Shown: positions 52,280-61,867, counted from the stretch's first letter. The stretch: 64,000 nt of DNA from Cupriavidus phytohabitans (GCF_000426345.1 NZ_AUFE01000036.1:1-64000); one strand, 5' to 3'. A program made the numbers and translations. Notes: generated from the letters alone by a model not told the origin.

Positions 52280-52998
52280 CAGCGCCGCGGCCTGTGCTTC
52301 CAGCTTCGCGCGGCCCTCCGCCTGCGCCACCGCGGCATCACGCGCCTCGCTGCGTACCGCGGCCAGTTCGCCGCGCAGGTCTTCGGCCGTGCGCTCGCTC
52401 TTCTGGCGCGCGGTGCGCTCCTGTTCCAGTTCGCGCAGGCTGCGCCGCTCGCTGGCTTCGGCGCGTTCCTGCGCGAGCGTCACCGCCTCGCGCGCCCGCT
52501 CCAGCTCCGTCGAGAATTGGGTACGCAGTTCCGCCAACTGGCGCCCTGCCGCCTCCAGCTCCCCCCGCCCCGCTTCCCAGCGCGCCCGTGTCGCGGCATG
52601 CGCCTGGCGTTCGGCCGCCAGTTCGGCCTGCACGGCGTCGTGCGCCTGGCGCGCCTCGCCCAACTGCGCAGAGAGCGCCAGCGCATCCGCGCGCGCGGCG
52701 GCGGTCTCGGCACGCGCCGCATCGCGCTCGGCCTCGGCCGCATTCGCCGCGTCGCGGGCTTCCGCCCGCAGCGCCGCCAGTTCGGCGCTGGCCGCTTCGT
52801 TGGCGGCCTGCCAGATCGTCTGGATGGCCCGGCGGCGATGTCCTTGAGCGCCTCGGGCAGGTCCGGGTGGTCGATGGTGACGCGGGTGCGCCCGCGCAGC
52901 TCCTGCCAGAACTGCTGCAGCACTTCGGCGGGCGTGCCCATGCTGCCCTTGCGCACCAGACTGTAGAGCTTGTTGGCGGTGGGTGTCACGCCATAGCG
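52280..52998 (-). pseudogene. KfrA-like plasmid protein remnant
   Basis: The N-terminal piece in one frame reads YGVTPTANKLYSLVRKGSMG and VLQQFWQELRGRTRVTIDHP then DLPEALKDIAA. Near 52830 it shifts frame to a long coiled coil rich in Ala, Glu, Arg and Gln (AELAAERQAHAATRARWEAG, RQLAELRTQFSTELERAREA). KfrA-type proteins are plasmid-encoded DNA-binding coiled-coil proteins linked to stable inheritance. The N-terminus and C-terminus are both cut (joints near 52998 and 52280). A second, diverged coiled-coil piece lies at 54591-54770. Confidence 0.75.
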
Positions 52999-53342
52999 GA
53001 AGAAGGGGTGATCGTCCCTTTCGTGTTGATAGATACGGTCAGGCTCCAAGAGTCTTTGCGATTCAAGGGGTTGCGGTTGGGGCCGATATCTCGATTGCTG
53101 CGAAATCGGAAACCCTTGCTGGAGGCGGCTTTCCGGACCGTCACCGTTACGCACGATTCGGACGATCACCCCAGCTAGGGCCGTTGGCCTACTCACCCGT
53201 GCCCACACTCAAGCGTCGCTTCAAACTGGACAACGGACATTTGAGTTTCGAGTGCACTTGCCAATTCATCGGCCACCTGAATCGCGATCAGATAAACCGC
53301 ACTCAGCGTGAGAAATCTGTCATCTCCATTGCGGCACCGCGG

Positions 53343-54233
53343 TCAATCTTCGTCGAGGTGGCACAGGATCCGGTGTGCCAGGCGCAGGTGGGGCCGGTCA
53401 ATCATCGCATTTCCGAGTCTGGCCACGCCGGTCGCGCCGACCCGCGAGAAGGCATCGACCACCTCCCGGGCCCAGCGGATTTCTTCTTCCTGCGGCATGA
53501 ACGCTTTGTTGATGGCGTCGATATGCGAGGGATGCGCAGCCGCCTTGGCCACAAAGCCGTCCCGCTTTGCTTGCGCGGCCTCCTCCTGGATCCGCGCCGG
53601 ATCTGTAAGGCTCGTGCTGACCGCATCGATCGCGTCGATTCCGGCTTGGGCCGCGGCCATCAGACACATGGTGCGCGCCACGGAAAACGGCGCGGTGAGA
53701 TCCTTGCCGATATGCGAGGAGAAAGCGCCAAGATCGGCCGCGAGGTCTTCCACGCCCCACATCAGCGCGCGCAGACGCATCGGCGCATTCCGGTAGGACG
53801 ACAGTCCGAACACGCCTTCTGAGGACTCAGTCGCCATGGCAATGACGGACACCTCCCAGCTATCGTCCAGCAGCGCGCACTCGAACGCCGCCAGAAAATC
53901 GCACAGGCGATGGACATCATCGACGTTGCGGCACTTGGGCAGCACGATCGCGTTGGGTCGGTGCGGGATCACGGCGGCTAGGTCGCGCAAGATGTGGCCG
54001 GAGGCCAGCCCGTTGACACGCACCAGCACTGCCGACTCCATTTCGGTGCGGTTCCGCTCGAGGAAGCCAACCAGTTTTGCCCGCGCGTCTTCCTTGCCCT
54101 GCTCGGGCACGGCGTCCTCAAGGTCGAACACCAGCCCGTCCGCGGCGGACTTCAGCGAGGCCGCAAGCTTTCGGTCACTGTCGGCGGGAACAAAGAGAAG
54201 GGAACGCAAACGCTGGGGCAAGTTGTTATGCAT
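53343..54233 (-). CDS. HpcH/HpaI aldolase / citrate-lyase-beta-like (CitE) protein
   Basis: A 296-residue TIM-barrel lyase. It starts with the CitE motif LRSLLFVPADSDRKLAASLK, contains DGLVFDLEDAVPEQGKEDAR (Mg-binding acids), AVLVRVNG, AIVLPKCRNVDDVH, ATESSEGVFGLSSY and LRALMWGVEDLAADLGAFSS. The family cleaves or hydrolyses CoA esters such as (3S)-citramalyl-CoA or malyl-CoA. No CitD/CitF partners are present, so it is a stand-alone CoA-ester lyase, perhaps in ring-cleavage product breakdown. It is flanked on both sides by Kfr-like debris. Confidence 0.92.
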   Translation of the reverse strand: MHNNLPQRLRSLLFVPADSDRKLAASLKSAADGLVFDLEDAVPEQGKEDARAKLVGFLERNRTEMESAVLVRVNGLASGHILRDLAAVIPHRPNAIVLPKCRNVDDVHRLCDFLAAFECALLDDSWEVSVIAMATESSEGVFGLSSYRNAPMRLRALMWGVEDLAADLGAFSSHIGKDLTAPFSVARTMCLMAAAQAGIDAIDAVSTSLTDPARIQEEAAQAKRDGFVAKAAAHPSHIDAINKAFMPQEEEIRWAREVVDAFSRVGATGVARLGNAMIDRPHLRLAHRILCHLDED

Positions 54234-54427
54234 GGTTGCAAATTCCGAAATGTTCAGACGTCAGGTGTGTGGTCGGGCCGCAGCGCGCAATGTTAGTAAC
54301 AATGCCAGCGAACATATAACCTGGCAACCCGCGTTTTCCGAAACCACGTTTCGTTGGCGGCGAATGGCATAGCACCGCCCCTGCGGCGACGTCTCCGACG
54401 CGGAAGGGCTAGATGGCCCGCGGGCCC

Positions 54428-54594
54428 AGCAGGCAGTTCCGGCTTGACGGCGCGGGGGCACGTCCGGGCACCTTCGACTTGGCTGCCTTGCAGGCGCTTC
54501 CGGCGGTGACCCGTACGGTTGGTGCGAACACCTAGACCGGCGTGAGCCTGTGGGATCTGATCAATGCTGCCGGCACCCAGACCAACGCCGCTCG
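54428..54594 (+). pseudogene. Fragment of a molybdopterin-dependent (sulfite-oxidase-like) oxidoreductase
   Basis: The plus frame reads RPGTFDLAALQALPAVTRTV, GANT, a TAG stop, then TGVSLWDLINAAGTQTNA. I recall this pattern (FDLAALQALPAVTQTV...YTGVSLWDLL) from small molybdopterin-domain proteins; here the Tyr codon before TGVSLWDL has become TAG. Both ends are missing, with the Kfr-like fragment joined at about 54594. Confidence 0.5.
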
Positions 54595-54770
54595 GTCGAG
54601 AATTGGGTACGCAGCTCCTGCAGCTGCCGGCCTGCCGCCTCTAGTTCTACCCGCCCCGCTTCCAACCTGGCTTGGGTGGCGGCGTGCGCCTGCCGCTCGG
54701 CGACGAGCGCTTCCTGGTTTTCCGCGAGCGATTCATCCAGCTGGGCCGAGAACGCCGCGGCGGCGGCGTC
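54591..54770 (-). pseudogene. Second Kfr-like coiled-coil fragment
   Basis: The minus frame reads LDESLAENQEALVAERQAHA, ATQARLEAGRVELEAAGRQL and QELRTQFSTE, clearly homologous to the coiled coil of the remnant at 52280-52998 but diverged. It has no DNA-binding domain. The rest of 54771-55014 holds no gene. Confidence 0.58.
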
Positions 54771-55014
54771 GTGCGGCCGCAGTCTCGGCGCGCATCGCGT
54801 CGCGCTCGGCCTCACGATCGGGATCGCGGACAGATTGTTACGCCCTCCCCTCATTCGCACCGGCGACAGGTGTGAGATTGCCGGAAGGCCTTGCCAACAA
54901 AGGCTTCCGGGGAAGCCGACAGATTTTGGTCTCGGCGTCGCACCGATCTTCGCTGTGAAGATTGAGGTACGAATCCGTAGAAACCCTGGGGTCGTGATTT
55001 CTTCTTTGCAAAGA

Positions 55015-55034
55015 AACTATATAGGACTATAGTT
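55015..55034. promoter_or_regulatory. Operator-like dyad of the aldehyde dehydrogenase operon
   Basis: AACTATATAGGACTATAGTT is a perfect 7-bp dyad (AACTATA/TATAGTT) around six bases. A copy with 16 of 20 identical bases lies at 61833-61852 before the sulfatase. Probably bound by the GntR regulator at 60982. Confidence 0.6.
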
Positions 55035-55156
55035 TATCCAACGAGAGACGTTCCCCTTTTGCAGAACGAGGCCCCAATGAAGACGATTCCTACCCAGACG
55101 AGACACCGCGCCGTGCAGTCCAGTCGCGCACGCGCCGCCCAGTTGCGGGAGGCCGC

Positions 55157-56608
55157 ATGAGCGCCGCCGCGTATCCGCAACAACTCGGGCTGCTGATCGA
55201 CGGTGCATGGCATTTCGCCGGCGGCCGCCAGACTCAGCCGGTCGTGAATCCCGCTACGGAAGAGATCCTGGCCCAGCTGCCACTGGCAACCGAGGAGGAC
55301 CTGGATGCCGCGCTTGCCGCGGCACAGCGGGGCTTTGCCGCCTGGAGCGCGGTGTCGCCCTGGGAACGCGCCAGGATCATGCTCAAGGCTGCAGACCTGA
55401 TCACCGCGCGCAAGCCCGACATCGCCCGCATGCTGACGCTGGAGAACGGCAAGCCGTTGGCCGATGCTCTGGGCGAGCTGGACCGCGTCATCGAAACCAT
55501 CGTGTGGTGTGCGGAGGAAGGCAAGCGCGTCTATGGCCGCGTGATGGCGCCGCGCAGCCCCGGTGTAAGCGAAAGCACAATCAAGCGTCCGGCGGGCCCG
55601 GTGGCGGCCTTCGCGCCGTGGAATTTCCCGGCCTTCCTGGTCACGCGCAAGCTGGCGGCAGCGCTGGCCGCCGGCTGTTCGGTGGTGGTGAAGCCCGCCG
55701 AGGAAACGCCTGCGGCCTGCATCGAAGTGGTTCGCGCCTTTCAGGACGCCGGCGTTCCGGCAGGCGTGATCGGACTGGTTTTCGGCGTTCCGGCCCACGT
55801 GTCGCGGCGATTGATCGAATCACCGGTGATCCGCAAGGTTTCTTTCACGGGTTCCGTGCCGGTGGGCAGGCTGCTCTGCGGGATGGCAGGCGAGCAACTG
55901 AAGGCGGTGACCATGGAACTGGGCGGCCATTCGCCGGTGCTGGTGTTCGACGATGTTGATGTCCAGCGTGTGGTAAAGGCTTGCGTCGGCTTCAAGTTCC
56001 GCAATGCCGGCCAGGTGTGCTTGTCGCCCAACCGCTTCTTCGTGCATGAGCGCATCCATGACGAGTTCGTTTCGGAGTTCGTGCGCGCCACGCAGGAGAT
56101 CCGAGTCGGAGACGGTCTGGACCCGGCCACGCAAATGGGGCCGCTCAACAATGCGCGCCGCCTCGCCGCGGCGGAAGCCTTTGTCGCCGATGCGCACAGC
56201 CGCCATGCACGCGTCCTGACCGGCGGCCATCGCATCGGCAAGCGTGGCTATTTCTACGCGCCAACCGTGCTGGCAGGGCTGGAACCCCAGGCCTCAATCC
56301 TGCATGAAGAGCCCTTCTGCCCGGTGGTGCCAGTGATGCCGTTTGCCACCCTGGACGAGGCCGTTGCGCAAGCCAACAACGTCGATTTCGGCCTTGCCGC
56401 CTACGCGTTCACAGGCTCGATCCGCACCGCCTCCCACCTGACCGAGGCCTTCGAGGCCGGCTGGATCGGCATCAACGGCTTCACCCCCTCGCTGGCAGAC
56501 GCGCCGATCGGCGGCCTCAAGCAGAGCGGGGTCGGTTACGAAGGGGGCCCCGAAGGACTGGACGCCTACCTGCACACCAAGTACGTCAGCCAGGCCTGCC
56601 CACTGTAA
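55157..56608 (+). CDS. NAD(P)-dependent aldehyde dehydrogenase (succinate-semialdehyde-dehydrogenase-like)
   Basis: A 483-residue ALDH. Motifs include PVVNPATEEILAQLPLATEE, AFAPWNFPAFLVTRKLAAAL, VTMELGGHSPVLVFDDVDVQ (catalytic Glu) and KFRNAGQVCLSPNRFFVHER (catalytic Cys). The C-terminal half has HEEPFCPVVPVMPFATLDEA and PIGGLKQSGVGYEGGPEGLD. It should oxidise an aldehyde to its acid with NAD(P)+. It heads an operon with Rieske system 3 and the GMC alcohol dehydrogenase, consistent with an alcohol to aldehyde to acid sequence. The substrate is unknown. Confidence 0.93.
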   Translation: MSAAAYPQQLGLLIDGAWHFAGGRQTQPVVNPATEEILAQLPLATEEDLDAALAAAQRGFAAWSAVSPWERARIMLKAADLITARKPDIARMLTLENGKPLADALGELDRVIETIVWCAEEGKRVYGRVMAPRSPGVSESTIKRPAGPVAAFAPWNFPAFLVTRKLAAALAAGCSVVVKPAEETPAACIEVVRAFQDAGVPAGVIGLVFGVPAHVSRRLIESPVIRKVSFTGSVPVGRLLCGMAGEQLKAVTMELGGHSPVLVFDDVDVQRVVKACVGFKFRNAGQVCLSPNRFFVHERIHDEFVSEFVRATQEIRVGDGLDPATQMGPLNNARRLAAAEAFVADAHSRHARVLTGGHRIGKRGYFYAPTVLAGLEPQASILHEEPFCPVVPVMPFATLDEAVAQANNVDFGLAAYAFTGSIRTASHLTEAFEAGWIGINGFTPSLADAPIGGLKQSGVGYEGGPEGLDAYLHTKYVSQACPL

Positions 56609-56653
56609 GCGCGGCCCGCTCCCCACATCGACATTCCAGAAAGGAGACAAGCA

Positions 56654-58081
56654 ATGAGCCAGTCCAAGCAAGAACACGTCCTCAAGCACATGCCCTTTGG
56701 TGGCTACTACAAACGCGACGTGCCGGGACCGGATACCGAACTCACGCACACCGGGCCGGGCACGCCCATGGGCGAATACATGCGCCGCTTCTGGCAGCCC
56801 GTATGCCTGTCCGAGCAGCTCACCGACCTGCCCAAGGCCATCCGCATCCTGGGCGAAGACCTAGTCGCGTTCCGGGACAAGCGCGGGCGCGTCGGCGTGC
56901 TGCATCGCCACTGCAGCCATCGCGGCGCATCGCTTGAGTACGGCATCATCACGGAAGACGGCATCCGCTGCTGCTATCACGGGTGGCACTACGGGCTCGA
57001 CGGCACCTTGCTGGAAACACCTTGCGAACCCGCCGACAGCCGCCTGAAGGAGACCGTTTGCCACGGCGCGTATCCGGCCTTCGAGCGCGATGGCCTGGTC
57101 TTCGCCTACATGGGCGCGCCGGATGCCAAGCCTGAGTTCCCGGTCTTTGACGCCTATACGCAGCCCAAAGGCACGCGGCTGGTGCCATTCTCGAACGTCT
57201 ATCCGTGCAACTGGCTGCAAGTGTTCGAGAACATCATGGATCATATGCACACCGCAGTGCTGCATAACCATATGACAGTCGAAGGCGTCGATGCCGAAAC
57301 CTCGGCCGGCGTCTCGCTGGAAGGCTTCGGCGACATGCCGGTAATGCAGTGGGAGGCCACGCGCGGGGGCAACGGCATGATCTTCATTGCCGCGCGCCGC
57401 CTGCCAGAAGACAGGATCTGGGTGCGCATCACCGAGATGCTGTTCCCGAATTGCCTGCAGATCGGCTCGCTGGTCCCGACTGCCGCACGCGAGCGCCACT
57501 CCACCACGGCCATGACGCGTTGGCAGGTGCCCGTTGATGACACCAACATGATCATCTTCGGCTGGCGCCACTTCAATAATGAGGTCGACCCTGACCACCT
57601 CGGCAACGAAGCGGACTGCGGTGTCGACAAGATCGACTTCCTGGTCGGTCAGACCGGCAACCGCACCTATGAAGAGGGCCAGCGCGCGCCGGGCGACTGG
57701 GAAGCGCTGGTGAGCCAGCGCCCAATCGCCGTCCATGCGGTGGAGAACCCGGGGCGCTCCGACATCGGCGTCTACATGTGCCGCAAGCTGCTGCGCGAAG
57801 GCGCACGCGGGCAGCTGCAGGCGGATACGACGCGCACCGCAGCCATCGCTGCGGGCGACACGCTGCCCATGTACGCCCAGGATTCCGTGTTGTGCCTTCC
57901 CAAGGCCGCCGACGACCGCGCGCTGATGGCCAAGGTCGGCAAACAGGTCCTGGCGATCCTGAAGGAAGCCGATGCCCTGCCCAGTAGCGAACGCGACGCG
58001 CATGTGCGCCGGCGCCTGGACGACATCGACGGCGGGCTGGAGGGCGGTGCCACGGCGCTGCTGACCGGCACCGATGCATGA
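56654..58081 (+). CDS. Rieske non-haem iron oxygenase, alpha subunit, system 3
   Basis: A 475-residue oxygenase with AAAGGAGACAAGC upstream. The Rieske ligands are C87-S-H89 and C106-C-Y-H109 (HRHCSHRGASLEYG, IRCCYHGWHYGLDG). The iron site is CNWLQVFENIMDHMHTAVLH with D196, H199 and H204. It is longer than systems 1 and 2 because of an insertion in the C-terminal half. The VanB-type reductase encoded next is its likely sole electron donor, giving a two-component system as in vanillate or phthalate oxygenases. With an alcohol and an aldehyde dehydrogenase alongside, demethylation or ring hydroxylation of an aromatic is plausible. Confidence 0.93.
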   Translation: MSQSKQEHVLKHMPFGGYYKRDVPGPDTELTHTGPGTPMGEYMRRFWQPVCLSEQLTDLPKAIRILGEDLVAFRDKRGRVGVLHRHCSHRGASLEYGIITEDGIRCCYHGWHYGLDGTLLETPCEPADSRLKETVCHGAYPAFERDGLVFAYMGAPDAKPEFPVFDAYTQPKGTRLVPFSNVYPCNWLQVFENIMDHMHTAVLHNHMTVEGVDAETSAGVSLEGFGDMPVMQWEATRGGNGMIFIAARRLPEDRIWVRITEMLFPNCLQIGSLVPTAARERHSTTAMTRWQVPVDDTNMIIFGWRHFNNEVDPDHLGNEADCGVDKIDFLVGQTGNRTYEEGQRAPGDWEALVSQRPIAVHAVENPGRSDIGVYMCRKLLREGARGQLQADTTRTAAIAAGDTLPMYAQDSVLCLPKAADDRALMAKVGKQVLAILKEADALPSSERDAHVRRRLDDIDGGLEGGATALLTGTDA

Positions 58082-58115
58082 GCGGCAACAGGCGCCGTGG
58101 CAACCGGGAACCATC

Positions 58116-59075
58116 ATGCTAGAACTCCGTATTCGATCCATCACCAACGAGGCCGTCGGCATCAATGCCTACGAACTCGTTGATCCGGCCGGCGCCGACC
58201 TGCCGGCCTTCACGGCCGGCGCCCATATCGACGTGCATATTCCAGGTGGATTCGTCCGCCAGTATTCGTTGAGCAACGATCCGACGGAGCGCAAGCGCTA
58301 TGTCGTCGGCGTGCTCAATGTCGGCGATGGGCGTGGCGGGTCAAAGGCGCTGCATACCTCGTTGCGCGCGGGTGATCTGATCCGGGTCTCTGCGCCGCGC
58401 AACCACTTCCCGCTGGAGCCCAACGCCAGGCGCCACCTGCTGCTGGCCGGCGGCATCGGCATCACGCCGATGATGGCGATGGTCGCGCACCTGCGCGCGG
58501 CTGGGGCGGAGTTCAGGCTGCACTACTGCACGAGAACGCCTGAGCGCACCGCGTTTCGCGAGCAGCTGGCGCCGCTGGTGGAAGCGGGCAAGGCCGTCCA
58601 CCATTATGACCATGGCGATCCCGCGCAAGGCCTGTCGCTGGCTGACCTGCTGCGCCATCCGGAGGTCGGCACGCACTTGTACTACTGCGGCCCCCCGGGA
58701 TGGATGGCGGCCGTGTCCAAGGCAACGGCGCATTGGCCGCAGGACACGGTGCATTGCGAGTACTTCGCGGCGCCAACGGCGGCTTGGCCGCGTGCCGAGA
58801 ACCCGGTCAGCGACGGCATTTTCGAGGTGCGCATCGCCAGCACCGGCCAGACGCTGGAGGTGCCTGCGGACAAGTCCATCGCACAGACCTTGCGCGAGGC
58901 GGGCATCACCTGCGAAACCTCTTGCGAGGCCGGTGTCTGCGGCACCTGCCGCACGCGCTACCTGGAAGGCACACCCGAGCACTGCGACTTCATTCTCAGT
59001 GACGAAGAGCGCAGCCAGTACCTGACAGTGTGCTGCTCGCGCTCGAGTTCCGAGCTGCTGGTGCTGGACCTCTAG
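58116..59075 (+). CDS. VanB/PDR-type oxygenase reductase
   Basis: A 319-residue reductase from the ATG at 58116 (GGGAA upstream); a longer start at 58074 would overlap the oxygenase gene. Domains in order are an FMN/FAD-binding barrel (RQYSLSNDPTERKRYVVGVL), an NAD-binding domain (HLLLAGGIGITPMMAMVAHL, HLYYCGPPGWMAAVSKA) and a C-terminal 2Fe-2S domain (CETSCEAGVCGTCRTRYLEG plus VCCSRS). This FMN-NAD-ferredoxin order is that of phthalate dioxygenase reductase. It passes electrons from NAD(P)H to Rieske system 3. Confidence 0.94.
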   Translation: MLELRIRSITNEAVGINAYELVDPAGADLPAFTAGAHIDVHIPGGFVRQYSLSNDPTERKRYVVGVLNVGDGRGGSKALHTSLRAGDLIRVSAPRNHFPLEPNARRHLLLAGGIGITPMMAMVAHLRAAGAEFRLHYCTRTPERTAFREQLAPLVEAGKAVHHYDHGDPAQGLSLADLLRHPEVGTHLYYCGPPGWMAAVSKATAHWPQDTVHCEYFAAPTAAWPRAENPVSDGIFEVRIASTGQTLEVPADKSIAQTLREAGITCETSCEAGVCGTCRTRYLEGTPEHCDFILSDEERSQYLTVCCSRSSSELLVLDL

Positions 59076-59120
59076 CCGGCTGGCAGGCACGGCAGACCAC
59101 CAAGACAAAAGGAGACAGGC

Positions 59121-60812
59121 ATGACTGAGCGCACGTACGACTACGTCATCGTAGGCGCGGGATCCGCCGGCTGCGCGCTGGCCGGCCGGCTAAGCGAAGA
59201 CGGACGCTATTCCGTGCTGCTTCTGGAAGCGGGCCCCGCCGACAAGAACATCTGGATCCACATCCCGATCGGCTACGGCAAGACCATGTTCGACGCCAGG
59301 TACAACTGGCAGTTCTATACCGAAGCCCAGCCGCACCTGAACCAGCGCAGGGTCTACTGGCCGCGCGGGCGCACGCTGGGGGGATCCAGCTCGATCAACG
59401 GCCTGGTCTATGTGCGCGGGCAAGCCGAGGACTATGACCACTGGGCGTCGCTGGGCAATGCTGGCTGGGCCTGGAAGGACGTCCTGCCGTATTTCATCAG
59501 GTCGGAGACCAACCACAGCCTTGGCGGCGCCTACCATGGCAAGAGCGGCCCGCTGCAGGTGTCGCCGATCCGCGAAAAGCACGAACTGGTCGAGGCCTTC
59601 ATTGGCGCGGCGGGTGAGCTCGGCATTCCGCGTACTGACGATTTCAATGGTGCCAGCCAGGAAGGTGCCGGCTACTACCAGCTCACTTCCCGAAACGGCT
59701 GGCGCTGCTCCAGCGCCAAGGCGTACCTGAAGCCAGCGCGCAGTCGGCCGAACCTGGTGGTGGAAACCGATGCCCATACTTCGCATGTGCTGTTCGAAGG
59801 CACCACGGCCGTCGGCGTCAGCTTCCGTCAGCACGGGCGCCAATGCACTGCGCGTGCGACGCGCGAAGTCATCCTCTGTGCCGGCGCGATCCAGTCGCCG
59901 CAGTTGCTGCAGCTGTCCGGCGTCGGGCCCGCGGCGTTGCTGCGCAGCCATGGCATTCCGGTGGTAGCCGACTCTGCCGGTGTCGGCGAGAACCTGCAGG
60001 ACCACCTGCAAGTCCGCCTGATGTACAAGTGCGCCAAACCGATCACCACCAACGACGACTTGCAGAGCCTGTGGCGCCGGATGAAGATCGGCCTGAAATG
60101 GATGCTGTTCCGCAAGGGGCCGCTGGCCATCGGTATCCAGTTGGGCGGCCTGTTCACGCGCGCGCTCAAGGACGCCGGCACGCCGGACATCCAGTTTCAT
60201 TTTGGCACCATCAGCGCAGACAGCACCGCGGGCAAGCCACATGCGTTTTCGGGATTCACAATGTCGATGTGCCAACTGCGGCCGACCAGCCGAGGCTCGC
60301 TTCGCATCACCTCGCGCGATCCCTCTGTGCCGCCGGCAATGACCCCGAACTACCTGGCCACCAGGCACGATCAGTCCGTCATGATCGCCGGCGTAAAGGT
60401 GGCGCGCGCGCTGGCACGCTCCCGCAGCCTGTCGCCGTACATCCTCGCCGAGCACCTTCCCGGCGCGGGCGTACAGACCGATGAGGAAATCCTGGAGTTC
60501 ATCCGCGCCTACGGCTCGAGCATTTTCCATCCCGTAGGCACTTGCCGGATGGGCAACGATGCCGGCGCGGTGCTCGATGAGCGCCTGCGCGTGCGCGGCG
60601 TGCGCCGCCTGCGGGTGGCCGACGCCTCCATCATGCCTACGCTGGTGTCAGGAAATACCAATGCCCCGGCGATCATGATCGGGGAGAAGGCGGCCGACAT
60701 GATCCTGGAGGATGCCGATCCGGGCCGGGGAGAGGTATTGCCTGCGCTGTTGACCGTATCGGGCGCGCAAGGCGAGTGCACCGTGGCGCCAGTCCCGGCA
60801 ATGCATGCCTGA
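59121..60812 (+). CDS. GMC-family FAD-dependent alcohol dehydrogenase (choline-dehydrogenase-like)
   Basis: A 563-residue GMC oxidoreductase. Signatures are YVIVGAGSAGCALAGRLSED (FAD), PRGRTLGGSSSINGLVYVRG, the second GMC signature REVILCAGAIQSPQLLQLSG and the active-site His in SSIFHPVGTCRMGNDAGAVL. The C-terminal 30 residues after KAADMIL are an unusual extension. It should oxidise a primary alcohol, with electrons going to the respiratory chain. The gene lies between the oxygenase reductase and the GntR regulator. Choline itself is only one possibility; polyether, benzyl or aliphatic alcohols are also substrates of this family. Confidence 0.93.
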   Translation: MTERTYDYVIVGAGSAGCALAGRLSEDGRYSVLLLEAGPADKNIWIHIPIGYGKTMFDARYNWQFYTEAQPHLNQRRVYWPRGRTLGGSSSINGLVYVRGQAEDYDHWASLGNAGWAWKDVLPYFIRSETNHSLGGAYHGKSGPLQVSPIREKHELVEAFIGAAGELGIPRTDDFNGASQEGAGYYQLTSRNGWRCSSAKAYLKPARSRPNLVVETDAHTSHVLFEGTTAVGVSFRQHGRQCTARATREVILCAGAIQSPQLLQLSGVGPAALLRSHGIPVVADSAGVGENLQDHLQVRLMYKCAKPITTNDDLQSLWRRMKIGLKWMLFRKGPLAIGIQLGGLFTRALKDAGTPDIQFHFGTISADSTAGKPHAFSGFTMSMCQLRPTSRGSLRITSRDPSVPPAMTPNYLATRHDQSVMIAGVKVARALARSRSLSPYILAEHLPGAGVQTDEEILEFIRAYGSSIFHPVGTCRMGNDAGAVLDERLRVRGVRRLRVADASIMPTLVSGNTNAPAIMIGEKAADMILEDADPGRGEVLPALLTVSGAQGECTVAPVPAMHA

Positions 60813-60981
60813 AGCCAGCGCCGGAAGGCACCCCGGAGGAGAGAAGCGTTAGGATATATTTAGCGGCTTGAAGGTATCGGATCCCGCCCTGGCGATGCCA
60901 GCGTCGGCCCGGAACCGCCGGCAACCCCGCCAGGACGGGGCCGATGCCGCGACGAACACAACGCTTTCTGAGGCAACAATC

Positions 60982-61770
60982 ATGGCAGAACCCACCGACC
61001 ACGCAGGGATCTTCGCGCAGCTCCGGCGTCCGAGCAAAGGCGGACAGCCGAAATACGTGAGGCTGACTGACGCATTGGTGGAAGCCATCACCTCCGGCTA
61101 TTGGAAGCCGGGGGACAAGCTGCCGACTGAAGAGGAGTTGGCGGAGTTGACCCCGTTCAGCCTTGGCACCGTGCAGCGCGCACTGCGCAACCTGTCGGAA
61201 CAGGGCATTGTGGTGCGCCAGCACGGGCTGGGGAGCTTCGTTGCCGAAACCGACCTGCGCCTGGAAGACCCCTGGCACTGCCGCTTCCTCGATGACGACG
61301 GCGAAAGCTACTTGCCGATCTATTCGAAAGCGCTCAAGCGCGAGGCGGTCAAGGGTAACGGTCCGTGGTCGGCTCACTTCCCCCACGGCTTCGACAATGT
61401 GTTCCGGATCGACCGTGTGATTAACGTTAACAACGAGTTCAACGTCTTCACCCAGTTCTATACCGATCGACGTCTGCTGCCAGCCTTGTGGGAAACGCCG
61501 CTGGCCAAGCTGAATGGGGTGAACTTCAAACGCCTGATCGCACGCGAATCGAATGTGCCAATCACCCGCGTCGGGCATTTCGTGCGCGCCACGCAGTTCG
61601 ACGACCGGATCGTGTCCCTGCTTGAGGTGCAACCGCCTGCCTTCGGGATCTTCATGCAGGCGGTCGCCCAGATGGGGCGCGAAGCGTGCGTGTATTACCA
61701 GGAGTTCTTCATCCCGCCCACCAATCGGACCCTGTCCATTCCGGATGAGACAGCGGCCGGGCGCAGATGA
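60982..61770 (+). CDS. GntR-family regulator with UTRA-like effector domain
   Basis: A 262-residue regulator from the ATG at 60982 (GAGG upstream). The winged helix spans about residues 25-92 (YVRLTDALVEAITSGYWKPG, LPTEEELAELTPFSLGTVQR, QGIVVRQHGLGSFVAE). The C-terminal domain is HutC/UTRA-like (NVFRIDRVINVNNEFNVFTQ, VPITRVGHFVRATQF). It sits between the GMC gene and the sulfatase gene. The dyads before the aldehyde dehydrogenase (55015) and before the sulfatase (61833) would be its operators, and the ligand is probably a substrate or intermediate of this module. Confidence 0.9.
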   Translation: MAEPTDHAGIFAQLRRPSKGGQPKYVRLTDALVEAITSGYWKPGDKLPTEEELAELTPFSLGTVQRALRNLSEQGIVVRQHGLGSFVAETDLRLEDPWHCRFLDDDGESYLPIYSKALKREAVKGNGPWSAHFPHGFDNVFRIDRVINVNNEFNVFTQFYTDRRLLPALWETPLAKLNGVNFKRLIARESNVPITRVGHFVRATQFDDRIVSLLEVQPPAFGIFMQAVAQMGREACVYYQEFFIPPTNRTLSIPDETAAGRR

Positions 61771-61832
61771 TATTGCGCGGGTAGGGCCGCGTCGCCCTAC
61801 CCTCCGGTTTCAAAAAATTTTGTCGTGAACGA

Positions 61833-61852
61833 AACTATATAGCTCCATAGTA
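61833..61852. promoter_or_regulatory. Operator-like sequence before the sulfatase gene
   Basis: AACTATATAGCTCCATAGTA matches 16 of 20 bases of the dyad at 55015-55034, including 12 identical consecutive bases GAAACTATATAG when the preceding GA is counted. It lies 16 bp upstream of the sulfatase start, suitable for repression. Confidence 0.6.
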
Positions 61853-61867
61853 ATACCGAGGAAAGAA

